From Cycloclasticus sp. symbiont of Bathymodiolus heckerae (GTDB lineage: Bacteria > Pseudomonadota > Gammaproteobacteria > Methylococcales > Cycloclasticaceae), in assembly GCA_002101235.1 (NCBI GenBank), contig LWTL01000108.1:1-51611 (forward strand): a stretch of 51,611 nt of DNA, in the 5' to 3' direction. Position numbers and translations under genes: made by a program. Under the pieces are notes generated by a model. That model was not told the origin of the DNA. It was given only the letters and a program-made list of their open reading frames with translations, and ran no database searches. This document shows, one piece after another, positions 8,140 to 17,190 of the stretch (position 1 is the stretch's first letter; every line of letters starts with the position of its first letter).

Positions 8140-8649
8140 ATGACTAAAATTCTCGAGGCCATTCAAAAGCTATTAACTGGGTTATTTATCCTTATCATTG
8201 CACTGAGCTTCCTCACTTGGTTAGGTGCGATAAATCCTTTTGAGGCCTTTGAATCGGCAACGCGAGACAGCGTTGAAGAGAAACTAAGGGTTGATGCTAT
8301 TACCGGCAATGCAGATGCACAAAATAAGCTAGGCACACTGTTATATATAAGCGCAAAAAAACAAAGTAATGGTGACTTTTCTGAAGCCATTAAATGGTTC
8401 GAGAAAGCCAACCAACAACACCCAATAGCCCAATTAAATTTAGCCTTTGCCTATAAAGGCGGCAATGGTGTGCTACAAAACAACGACACCGCTATCGAAT
8501 ATTTTCACCAATCTGGCATCAACTTTTTACGTATCGGCTTTCCGATGGATGCCAAAGATTGTGTTTACTCAATACAGCAAATTAATACCGAACACCCTCT
8601 CAAAAAATCGCTCATACAGAAGATTTCTGAATATGAAGAGCTTCACTAA
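8140..8649 (+). CDS. Membrane-anchored Sel1-repeat (TPR-like) protein
   Basis: A 169-residue protein with one N-terminal transmembrane helix (about residues 11-31) followed by Sel1-like repeats: NADAQNKLGTLLYIS, SEAIKWFEKANQQHPIAQLN and GVLQNNDTAIEYFHQSG. Sel1 repeats are helical hairpins used for protein-protein contacts. The gene stands divergent from the desaturase-like gene (77 bases between starts) and has no strong Shine-Dalgarno. Its specific role is unknown. Confidence 0.7.
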   Translation: MTKILEAIQKLLTGLFILIIALSFLTWLGAINPFEAFESATRDSVEEKLRVDAITGNADAQNKLGTLLYISAKKQSNGDFSEAIKWFEKANQQHPIAQLNLAFAYKGGNGVLQNNDTAIEYFHQSGINFLRIGFPMDAKDCVYSIQQINTEHPLKKSLIQKISEYEELH

Positions 8650-8665
8650 CTAACTCCGCTTTTTC

Positions 8666-8699
8666 TTACTCTGTTTGACAAGGCAAAGAAACAGAGTAA
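8666..8699. repeat. Strong stem-loop after the Sel1 gene
   Basis: TTACTCTGTTT (8666-8676) and AAACAGAGTAA (8689-8699) are perfect 11-base inverted repeats around a 12-base loop. It begins 16 bases after the Sel1-gene stop. There is no T run after it on either strand, so it is not a classical terminator. It might act in 3'-end protection or Rho-dependent termination. Confidence 0.6.
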
Positions 8700-8727
8700 C
8701 CTTAGACTCAATATATAATAATAAAAA

Positions 8728-8745
8728 TTAAGATATATATCTTAA
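8728..8745. promoter_or_regulatory. 18-base perfect palindrome overlapping a Shine-Dalgarno
   Basis: TTAAGATATATATCTTAA is a perfect palindrome whose last two bases are the first bases of the AAGGAG Shine-Dalgarno (8744-8749) of the next gene. It could be a protein-binding operator, or in RNA a weak AU hairpin next to the ribosome binding site. Confidence 0.45.
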
Positions 8746-8757
8746 GGAGATCGGACA

Positions 8758-9159
8758 GTGGATGTTTTTTTATCTCGGTTATCGTACTTAACAACGCCTC
8801 ACGAACTGGAGGTTTTGGTTCATTCTATTTTAACCAAAAAACTTCACGTTCCATTTACTGATAAGTCAGAGCTTTGCCGTTGCACCGTATTCGAAATACA
8901 AGACTCGAATGGAAACACTGAGTGTCACGGCTTGATAAAAATAACGCCCGATACTGCCGCCCAATGGTTTATCAAAAACGCTAATAATGAAAAGTTACAC
9001 GGTAAACGCCTACTCCCTCACAAATATGTTATTCGAGACTCTAGCTGGAAACCGCCACACGAGAATGACATGCGGCGCACATCATTAAAAAAATCTATTA
9101 AGGACTCCGAACCTGCCTACATAAGCGAGGGTATGGATAAATTTCGCGCTGATCATTAA
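8758..9159 (+). CDS. Small protein with an RRM-like N-terminal region
   Basis: A 133-residue protein starting at GTG, chosen because AAGGAG lies eight bases upstream; the ATG four bases later is in another frame. Residues 1-100 look like an RNA recognition motif: a strand with FLSRLSYLTT (RNP2-like position), a helix HELEVLVHSILTK, a CHGLIKITP strand, a helix and a final strand KYVIRDSSW. The aromatic residues of a classical RNP1 are not evident, so RNA binding is only a suggestion. The C-terminal 35 residues are polar and probably disordered. No family was recognised with certainty. Confidence 0.55.
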   Translation: MDVFLSRLSYLTTPHELEVLVHSILTKKLHVPFTDKSELCRCTVFEIQDSNGNTECHGLIKITPDTAAQWFIKNANNEKLHGKRLLPHKYVIRDSSWKPPHENDMRRTSLKKSIKDSEPAYISEGMDKFRADH

Positions 9160-9165
9160 TAACAC

Positions 9166-9208
9166 CTGATATCAACGGCGGCTCTATTACGAGATATCAG
9201 ATCTTTTT
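9166..9208 (+). terminator. Possible terminator after the RRM-like gene
   Basis: CTGATATC (9166-9173) and GATATCAG (9193-9200) pair perfectly around a 19-base loop, and TTTTT follows at 9204-9208. The AT-rich stem and long loop make it a modest candidate. The remaining bases to 9420 hold only the copC upstream region. Confidence 0.5.
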
Positions 9209-9420
9209 ATAAATGTGCACGCATTTATTTTGCAACTCCCCCAGCCTTTTCAGCCATATCTTTTGCTAATGCATCTTTTCTTTTGAAGCCGCATAGCCCC
9301 TTACGCCTTGGCTTATTTTAATACGATATTAAGAAGCACCAAGATCAAAACTAAGCACCAGTACGCTAACGTTTTAATTTAAAATACTATTTCGTATGCT
9401 AAATTTTAAGAAGGAACCTC

Positions 9421-9816
9421 ATGTTAAATAAGTCACTCAAGCCTATTTGGATCGGTTGCATGACACTTTTATTGCTGGTCATTTCCACCGCTACTGCTGC
9501 CCATACAAAATCTATCAGCTCAGACCCTGCACCTCGGTCTGTTATCAACCGCTCGCCTCAAGTTATCAGCATTTCTTTTACCCAAGAATTTGAGCCGGCT
9601 TACTCAAACATCACTGTAAAAGATAGTAATGGAAAACAAGTAACTGAGGGGAAAGCGACCGTCGATACAGAAAACAAAAAGCGCCTAATATTAGCTCTTC
9701 CGCCTCTATCACTTGGTAAATACACCGTTAGTTACAAAGTGTTATCTCTAGATGGCCACACGATTTCATCCAGTTATACTTTCCGGATTAAAAAGGATAA
9801 AGCCTCCACCAAATAA
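9421..9816 (+). CDS. copC: CopC-domain copper-binding protein
   Basis: A 131-residue periplasmic protein with a signal peptide (about residues 1-26) cleaved before AHTKSI, which leaves the N-terminal-side His typical of CopC. The CopC/YobA beta-barrel domain follows: SSDPAPRSVINRSPQ, ISISFTQEFEPAYSNITV and LDGHTISSSYTFRI, with the conserved Asp-His pair in the last segment. CopC carries Cu(II) in the periplasm. Its stop overlaps the start of the CopD fusion gene by one base (TAATG), so the two are translationally linked. An AAGGAA Shine-Dalgarno precedes the ATG. Confidence 0.85.
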   Translation: MLNKSLKPIWIGCMTLLLLVISTATAAHTKSISSDPAPRSVINRSPQVISISFTQEFEPAYSNITVKDSNGKQVTEGKATVDTENKKRLILALPPLSLGKYTVSYKVLSLDGHTISSSYTFRIKKDKASTK

Positions 9817-11831
9817 TGGAGCTGTTTGCGTTTATTGCACACTGGGCGCACTCAGTTGCCGGGCTACTCATTGTAGGCACATCGGTGATCTGCCTGATGT
9901 CTTTAGACGCCTCAACTAACGCACTTAACGCTGCCGGTCAGCGGTTATTAAAAAGCACATTAATTCTCGCGTTTATACTGGTTTTATCAGGGCTGTTTTT
10001 ACCGCCTATTCAGGCCGTCTCCATTTCAGGCAACTCAGCAGACGTATTTAACCAAGAGCTTCTCTCCCTCGTTTTGTTTTCAACACGCTTTGGTAGCGTT
10101 TGGGCAATACAGGAAGGTTTATCTATATTATTGTTGATGAGCCTTCTTTTTCATCGGCCGCTTATTTCAACATTCCAACATAAGTCTTTCTTCACATGGC
10201 TTATTACAGCAACGTCTTTAATGCTGGTCGCAGGCTCATTCAAAAGCCATGCAGCAGGGCTTGAACCCATCTGGCCGGGCATATTAGGCCATAGCCTTCA
10301 TTTGCTAGCCGCAAGTTATTGGTTAGGCGCTCTGCCCGCATTATGGCTGGTGTTTTATTCCTCCACATCGCAAGCCTGCCAACCCACCGAAGCGACCAAC
10401 CCAATCACCTTACTAAAACGCTTCTCATTACTTGCGAGCGCGATGGTTGGCATTATTTTATTAAGCGGCATCGTCATTGGTTTCTTACAAATTGATCGTT
10501 GGGCTGAATTATTTTCTACATCCTATGGCCATTATTTATTGGTTAAGGTGTTCTTATTTCTTTTAATGATCAGTATTGCAGGCATCATTCGGTTTCGCTA
10601 CCTGCCTAAAAACAATGCCGGCGCGCCAAGCCAAATCATTAACAAAGCTATTGCTACGTGGATAGCCATAGAAACTATCATCGGCTTAGTATTATTAGGG
10701 TTTGCCACTGTATTAAAAAACACAACACCAGCCGCACACGAAACTGAGATTGTGTGGCCATTCGATTTCCGCCTTTCATTAGATGCCACTTGGAGCGAAA
10801 CAGCCTCTGTTCAGTCACAAGTGTTTTTAGGGCTGATACTCATCACCTTGGCGGCTGCTTTAACCCTCTATTTATTCCGCGCTCTACAATTTAAAAAATA
10901 CGCCCTTATTGCTGGAGGCGTTCTTACCTTTGTGGGTATAGCAACGGCTCTTCAACCGCTTAGTATTCCCGCAAACCCAGACACTTATCGCAACTCCACA
11001 GTTCCTTACGATGCTATTACAATCGACAATGGCCAGCGTATTTTTAGTGATAACTGCGCCTCCTGCCATGGAGCTGAGGGAAAAGGTGACGGCGTGCTTG
11101 CTGACGACTTAGACGTCATGATGATGGACTTAAACCAAATGCACTCGGTTGGATCAACAGCCGGTGATATGTATTGGTCGTTCAATCAGGAGTTATTTAA
11201 AGATGAGTATCACTCCCCTATTCAACCTTTGGATGAAGACGAAGTATGGGAACTTATCAATTACCTAAGCGCCACAGCAAGCAGTTACACTGCTCGCTCT
11301 TTATACACATACATCGACCCAAACAACCCTTTCATTGGCGCACCTGATTTTTACTATTCAACCGATAGCACCAGCGGTAATTTAAAAGATTTTAGAAACG
11401 ACAAAGCTATTTTATTAGTCTTCTTTTCATGGCCAGAAAGTAAAGGCCGCCTAAATAAATTAAAAGAAAACTACAAAAGCATAACCGCCAACAATACGGA
11501 TATTATTGCTATTGAAATAGCTCAAGATAACAAAGCAAAAGACAACCCTAAACCGAACTACCCCTTTATCGTCATAACTGATCAAGCCGAGCCGCTAGTA
11601 AATGCCTACATGCCATTTAGACGGAGCATTATGAACAAGCCCGATTTTGATTTCGCAAGCCCACTCCTCCACATTGAATACATTGTTGATCGTTTTGGCT
11701 ACCTACGCGCGCGGTGGATACCAGAGAACAACACAAGCAAATGGACTGACTTCCCACTACTTAACAATGAACTGGCTAAATTAGCCAACGAGCCAGAAAT
11801 ATTGCCGCCGCCAGATGAACACACTCATTAA
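9816..11831 (+). CDS. copD: CopD membrane domain fused to cytochrome c and a redoxin-like domain
   Basis: A 671-residue three-part protein. Residues 1 to about 390 hold roughly eight or nine membrane helices of the CopD copper-transport type (FIAHWAHSVAGLLIVGTSV, GHSLHLLAASYWLGALPALW). A class-I-like cytochrome c domain follows, with heme motif CASCH at 414-418 and candidate Met ligands in MMMDLNQMH or GDMYW. A C-terminal thioredoxin/redoxin-fold segment begins near residue 525 (AILLVFFSWPESKGRLNKLK), but the CxxC of active redoxins is absent. The tail ends DEHTH, a possible metal site. Usual CopD proteins are about 300 residues. Its partner is the overlapping copC; copper uptake or delivery coupled to electron transfer is inference. 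Confidence 0.8.
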   Translation: MELFAFIAHWAHSVAGLLIVGTSVICLMSLDASTNALNAAGQRLLKSTLILAFILVLSGLFLPPIQAVSISGNSADVFNQELLSLVLFSTRFGSVWAIQEGLSILLLMSLLFHRPLISTFQHKSFFTWLITATSLMLVAGSFKSHAAGLEPIWPGILGHSLHLLAASYWLGALPALWLVFYSSTSQACQPTEATNPITLLKRFSLLASAMVGIILLSGIVIGFLQIDRWAELFSTSYGHYLLVKVFLFLLMISIAGIIRFRYLPKNNAGAPSQIINKAIATWIAIETIIGLVLLGFATVLKNTTPAAHETEIVWPFDFRLSLDATWSETASVQSQVFLGLILITLAAALTLYLFRALQFKKYALIAGGVLTFVGIATALQPLSIPANPDTYRNSTVPYDAITIDNGQRIFSDNCASCHGAEGKGDGVLADDLDVMMMDLNQMHSVGSTAGDMYWSFNQELFKDEYHSPIQPLDEDEVWELINYLSATASSYTARSLYTYIDPNNPFIGAPDFYYSTDSTSGNLKDFRNDKAILLVFFSWPESKGRLNKLKENYKSITANNTDIIAIEIAQDNKAKDNPKPNYPFIVITDQAEPLVNAYMPFRRSIMNKPDFDFASPLLHIEYIVDRFGYLRARWIPENNTSKWTDFPLLNNELAKLANEPEILPPPDEHTH

Positions 11832-12161
11832 ACAGCTTTTTCTGGACATGGCAAGCAACGGGGCTTTAGCGCTTAGGTATGAGTGACTCAAACGAAGAAT
11901 ATATATTTGAAGGGTGCGTCCCATTAAATATTAATATCAAGCTGGCTGCCCCTTGATTTTCCAACTTATTAGCCAACTATTTGCACACAAACAAACTAGT
12001 GTTTAGACTTTAAATCTAAGACGGCTTCAACATTTCCTGTTTAAGCCTTATTATCATATTAACAGGAATTTTGTGCCTTCTAACGTAAGGCATTACAGGG
12101 AAAACTCATCCCCGTTAACACACTGTTATGTGTAAAAAGAAAATTTAAATCAAGAGCTAAA
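11832..12161. other. 330-base gap with three short hairpins
   Basis: No credible gene was found on either strand. Three inverted repeats lie in its second half: GGCTT-C-AACA/TGTT-T-AAGCC (12023-12047, one mismatch), TGCCTT/AAGGCA (12074-12092) and ACACA/TGTGT (12118-12133). The last ends 28 bases before the following ATG. They could form a structured leader or a small RNA; no promoter was identified with confidence. Confidence 0.4.
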
Positions 12162-12386
12162 ATGAGAAGAAAGAACAAAATTATTTTCGGTGCTCTAGGA
12201 GCAATCTTATTAATCATTATTTTATTTGGTGGAAAAGTAGAAGACGGTCTGGGTTGTTTAGCCTACTACGAGCAATGTACTGCTAAAAGAGTAGGCGGCC
12301 TAACAAAAAAACAATGCTTTAATAGAGATGATGTTGTGGCTTTTTTATATGAGGGTAATATTTGTCTTGTTAAACCATCAAATTAA
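12162..12386 (+). CDS. Small single-pass membrane protein, unknown function
   Basis: A 74-residue protein with a basic N terminus (MRRKNK), one hydrophobic helix (residues 7-23) and a C-terminal part with four cysteines (CLAYYEQC, KKQC, GNIC) that probably lies in the periplasm and could form two disulfides. Helix plus cysteines could also be an uncleaved signal anchor. No family was recognised. The gene is isolated after a structured gap and convergent with the RNA methyltransferase gene, with 32 bases between their stops. Confidence 0.5.
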   Translation: MRRKNKIIFGALGAILLIIILFGGKVEDGLGCLAYYEQCTAKRVGGLTKKQCFNRDDVVAFLYEGNICLVKPSN

Positions 12387-12418
12387 AAAACACATGACAA
12401 GCAAGTCAAGATCATTCG

Positions 12419-12958
12419 CTAATCGCTCACTGGGACTTTTAAGCGGTTATTAGTATCGCGATTGGTTTTAATAAGGGCGTTATTATCTTGCCATTTACTA
12501 CTATGAACATACGATTTGGCCATGCGGTCATAAAGCAATACATTGACGGATGCGGATAAGTTCATACATGAAATAGTGGGCACAAAGACGACATGGTCTG
12601 CTTTATCAATAACCTCTTGTTCGATAGAGCCGTCTTCCGGGCCAAAAATATACAGTGCTTGTTCGGGGTGTTGAAATTCCGGCAAAGCAATGGCACCTTC
12701 GGCAAATTCTATACAGACTATTTTTACATTGTTGATAACGGCTTTAAGCAGACAATTAGCATGAGTGATGGGAATATCTTTACCCAGTTTACGGCTCATA
12801 TCAACCGAACGCCCTGCTCGCTTTAATGCTTGAGGGTATCTAGTACCTGTATAGAACACGCTATCGACCTGATAGTTAGCCGATGCACGCAAAATAGCGC
12901 CTACATTATCGGGGCTTTTGGGGTTAATAAGGCCAATACTAAGCTGGGTTTTGTTCAT
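12419..12958 (-). CDS. SpoU/TrmH-family RNA 2'-O-methyltransferase
   Basis: A 179-residue SPOUT-fold enzyme that would methylate a ribose in tRNA or rRNA with S-adenosylmethionine. Motif 1 is NPKSPDNVGAILRA (residues 12-25), motif 2 is YIFGPEDGSI and motif 3 is VPTISCMNLSASVNVLLYDR; together they form the knotted SAM site. The usual GxExxGL of motif 2 is GPEDGSI here. The size fits single-domain members such as TrmL, but the target nucleotide cannot be assigned. Its ATG overlaps the stop of the upstream metallopeptidase gene (ATGA). Confidence 0.82.
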   Translation of the reverse strand: MNKTQLSIGLINPKSPDNVGAILRASANYQVDSVFYTGTRYPQALKRAGRSVDMSRKLGKDIPITHANCLLKAVINNVKIVCIEFAEGAIALPEFQHPEQALYIFGPEDGSIEQEVIDKADHVVFVPTISCMNLSASVNVLLYDRMAKSYVHSSKWQDNNALIKTNRDTNNRLKVPVSD

Positions 12959-13467
12959 GATGGGTATAGCCTGCCAACACGGTCTAAATGCGTGAGGTAT
13001 AAACGGGTATCGAATTCTAGTTGATGATAGTCGGGCAACATGTGGGTGCAGAGTTTATAGAACGCTTTATTATGCTGCTTCTCTTTGAGGTGTGCTAATT
13101 CATGCACGGTAATCATCATTAAAAAAGCATCCGGCGCGCGTTTAAATACAGTGCCTATACGGATCTCATTTTTTGATTTTAACTTGCCGCCTTGCGCTCG
13201 AGAAACAAAGGAGTGCAAGCCTAAGGCTTGATGCAAAACGTTCAGCTTATCATCGTAAATCACTTTGCTTAGTGGGTTGGATTTACGCAAGAATTGGTTT
13301 TTTAAGTCCATCACATAATTGTAGAGGGCTTTGTTCTTGGTAACCGTATGTGCGGTTGGATATTTCTTCAGTAAAAAGTCGGATAACTTATTTTGAGTAA
13401 TCAGACCTTCTACTTGAGATTGTATCGTTTCAGAATAGCCTGCAAGGTAATTTAGTGCTTTTGCCAT
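12955..13467 (-). CDS. YgjP-type (M48/SprT-like) zinc metallopeptidase
   Basis: A 170-residue protein with a zinc motif VHELAHLKEKQHNKAF: HELAH at 122-126 and a third candidate ligand His132, the spacing used by YgjP/WssP proteins (DUF45-like). No signal peptide is visible, so it is probably cytoplasmic. The function of this family in bacteria is not settled. It overlaps the RNA methyltransferase gene by four bases, suggesting co-translation. Confidence 0.75.
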   Translation of the reverse strand: MAKALNYLAGYSETIQSQVEGLITQNKLSDFLLKKYPTAHTVTKNKALYNYVMDLKNQFLRKSNPLSKVIYDDKLNVLHQALGLHSFVSRAQGGKLKSKNEIRIGTVFKRAPDAFLMMITVHELAHLKEKQHNKAFYKLCTHMLPDYHQLEFDTRLYLTHLDRVGRLYPS

Positions 13468-13605
13468 TTTCTATGTTTTAGCCTTCTTTTTATGGACACA
13501 AAGCAAAGAGCGCCTAAATAAACGTAAGAGAAAAGCAGCTCTATACTGGATGACCGCCCTCTATTCAACACCGAACTCGCTCATTAAACAGTCGATGTAG
13601 AACAT

Positions 13606-13636
13606 GCCATACAGCGGCTTCTTGCCACTGTATGGC
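13606..13636. repeat. Long hairpin between thiC and the metallopeptidase gene
   Basis: GCCATACAG (13606-13614) pairs perfectly with CTGTATGGC (13628-13636), and inside it GGC/GCC pair around TTCTT, making 12 pairs with one mismatch. There is no U run on the minus strand, where thiC transcripts arrive. A second small inverted repeat, TAGTAGA/TCTACTA (13694-13709), includes the thiC stop codon. Together they may slow or end thiC transcription; the region otherwise holds no gene. Confidence 0.5.
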
Positions 13637-13706
13637 TTTCAATTCTTAACTAAACGTTCACCCTTTTATTGCTATTAAAGGTTTAACGCGAGGTAGTAGA
13701 CCTCTA

Positions 13707-15596
<1,890 letters not shown>

Positions 15597-15616
15597 TTAG
15601 CTATTTATTTGTCGTG

Positions 15617-15622
15617 ATTTTA
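15617..15622 (-). promoter_or_regulatory. Extended -10 promoter element for thiC
   Basis: On the minus strand TGATAAAAT gives an extended -10 (TG-N-TAAAAT) 45 bases before the thiC ATG. The -35 region is weak. Transcription would start near 15610, leaving a leader of about 38 bases. Confidence 0.45.
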
Positions 15623-15738
15623 TCACACACTCCCATATCCAATCCGCTTAAGTTTTATGCCAATGCGCCTGTTACGCTGGGTAAAACTGCCACCCTATCA
15701 ATACCGCTTTATTCGCACAAAATATAAGATTAATTGAT

Positions 15739-15772
15739 TAGAACTTTCGTTCTATTCATTCGGCTTTATAAT
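15739..15772 (+). promoter_or_regulatory. Promoter of the rhodanese-mug-dtd unit with an operator-like palindrome
   Basis: TATAAT (15767-15772) lies 29 bases before the rhodanese ATG. The perfect inverted repeat TAGAACTTTCGTTCTA (15739-15754) covers the -35 position. Its core GAAC-N4-GTTC is the same as that of the site beside the TetR-regulated GST gene, so the same repressor may act here. Confidence 0.5.
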
Positions 15773-15801
15773 GAATAAAAACACCTTCTAGCCTAGAACT
15801 T

Positions 15802-16122
15802 ATGCACACTATCACTCCAATCCAACTGCACGACCTAATCAATAGCGCAGAAGATACCCCTTTCCTTTTAGACGTAAGGGAGCCCAATGAGTTTGAATAT
15901 TGCCATATTACTGGTAGTCAATTAATGCCAATGCACAGTATTCCCGCCAACATTGATCAGCTACCAAAAAATAGGCCCATTGTTACTATTTGCCACCACG
16001 GCATGAGGAGCATGCAGGTTGCTCAATTTTTATTACAGAACGAATTTAGTGACATTACCAATTTGACGGGTGGCGTCCACGCATGGGCGCAAAGCGTCGA
16101 CTCAAGCATGCCCACATATTAA
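15802..16122 (+). CDS. Single-domain rhodanese-like sulfurtransferase
   Basis: A 106-residue rhodanese domain: LLDVREPNEFEYCHI, then the active-site loop CHHGMRS with Cys64, and GGVHAWA at the end. The catalytic Cys is present, so persulfide transfer is plausible. The size is similar to GlpE. It begins a tight unit: the next gene's ATG follows its TAA immediately, and dtd overlaps that gene. Donor and acceptor are unknown. Confidence 0.85.
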   Translation: MHTITPIQLHDLINSAEDTPFLLDVREPNEFEYCHITGSQLMPMHSIPANIDQLPKNRPIVTICHHGMRSMQVAQFLLQNEFSDITNLTGGVHAWAQSVDSSMPTY

Positions 16123-16665
16123 ATGGGAACCCTGCCCGATTTGCTAAACAACAAGCTACGAATGCTATCGGTTGGCTTGAACCCTTCCCTCCCCTCAGTT
16201 GAAGCGGGCTTTTATTTTGCCAACCCAAGAAACCGTTTTTGGAAAGCACTCAACACCTGTAGCTATTTAGATGAAGCACTAACGCCTAGCCTTGAAAGTT
16301 GCCACCAACTTTATAGCAAATATGGCATAGGCTTCACTGACTTAGTTAAACGTCCAACTGCTGGCTGTAAAGACCTAACAGCCAGCGACTATCGAGCAGG
16401 TAGCGAACGTTTGCAATCGCTTATTAACGACTTAAAGCCACAACTTGTTTGGTTTCACGGGAAATTAACTGGGCAGAAGTACATTCAATATAGTACGGAT
16501 AAAAAACGCCCTACTTCATGGGGACTACAAACTTGGAATATTAACGGACACCCTGTTTATATAACACCCAATCCTAGCCCCGCAAATGCTGCATTTTCAT
16601 TACAAACCAACAGCGATAGCTATAAAGAGTTATTCAAGTACATTCCGAAAGGTAGGCAATGCTAA
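16123..16665 (+). CDS. mug: Mug/TDG-family G/U mismatch-specific DNA glycosylase
   Basis: A 180-residue uracil-DNA glycosylase-fold protein. The catalytic motif is VGLNPSLPS (compare GINPG in E. coli Mug) and the second, intercalating motif is TPNPSPANAAF (compare NPSGLSR). It would remove uracil or ethenocytosine opposite guanine. The ATG directly follows the rhodanese stop, and the 3' end overlaps dtd by seven bases, so the three genes are probably one transcript. Divergence in motif 2 leaves the exact base preference open. Confidence 0.8.
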   Translation: MGTLPDLLNNKLRMLSVGLNPSLPSVEAGFYFANPRNRFWKALNTCSYLDEALTPSLESCHQLYSKYGIGFTDLVKRPTAGCKDLTASDYRAGSERLQSLINDLKPQLVWFHGKLTGQKYIQYSTDKKRPTSWGLQTWNINGHPVYITPNPSPANAAFSLQTNSDSYKELFKYIPKGRQC

Positions 16666-17111
16666 CAGTTATTCAGCGCGTTACGCATGCTAGTGTTAGC
16701 GTAAATGATATTGTAATTGGCAACATTGATCAGGGCATTGTCGCTCTACTGGCCATAGAAAAAGAAGATGGCGAGGAGCACGCTAAACAACTTATTGATC
16801 GCATTATAAATTACCGTATATTTCCTGATCAAGACGATAAAATGAATTTATCTCTTCGCAACATCAATGGCGGCCTTCTTTTAATTCCGCAATTTACTTT
16901 AGCTGCAGACACACAAAAAGGTACCCGTCCAAGCTTTACTCCTGCAGCACACCCGCGTATTGCAAAACCGTTATTCGACTTTACCGTTGAATACGCTGCT
17001 CAACAGCATCCTCTTATTGCCTGCGGTGAGTTTGGTGCGGACATGCAGGTTTCTTTATGCAACGATGGCCCCGTCACTTTCACTCTAAAAACAAAGAACA
17101 GTAATAGTTAA
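16659..17111 (+). CDS. dtd: D-aminoacyl-tRNA deacylase
   Basis: A 150-residue homodimeric editing enzyme that hydrolyses D-aminoacyl-tRNAs. The N terminus MLTVIQRVTHASVSVN, the catalytic-side motif PQFTLAADTQKGTRPSF and the cis GlyPro motif NDGPVTF are visible. The usual SQFTL is PQFTL here, a substitution I also recall from other gammaproteobacteria. The length is near the usual 145. It is the last gene of the rhodanese-mug-dtd unit. Confidence 0.93.
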   Translation: MLTVIQRVTHASVSVNDIVIGNIDQGIVALLAIEKEDGEEHAKQLIDRIINYRIFPDQDDKMNLSLRNINGGLLLIPQFTLAADTQKGTRPSFTPAAHPRIAKPLFDFTVEYAAQQHPLIACGEFGADMQVSLCNDGPVTFTLKTKNSNS

Positions 17112-17190
17112 CGTTGCTCGAAAAGTCTTCCCGCTATATTGAATAAGTCCTTATGCTAAAGTAATCGGCAACATCTCAAAATTATTGATC

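Noticed and set aside
9225..9325. Minus-strand reading frame ending KDALAKDMAEKAGGVAK
   Set aside because: It has no start codon or ribosome binding site and a stop about 30 codons upstream. It could be a gene remnant, but I cannot match it to a family.
12074..12135. Integron attC-like site (TTCTAAC ... GTTATGT about 55 bases apart before a small orphan gene)
   Set aside because: The two ends do not form the long imperfect palindrome of real attC sites, the core motifs each have a mismatch and no integrase is in the window.
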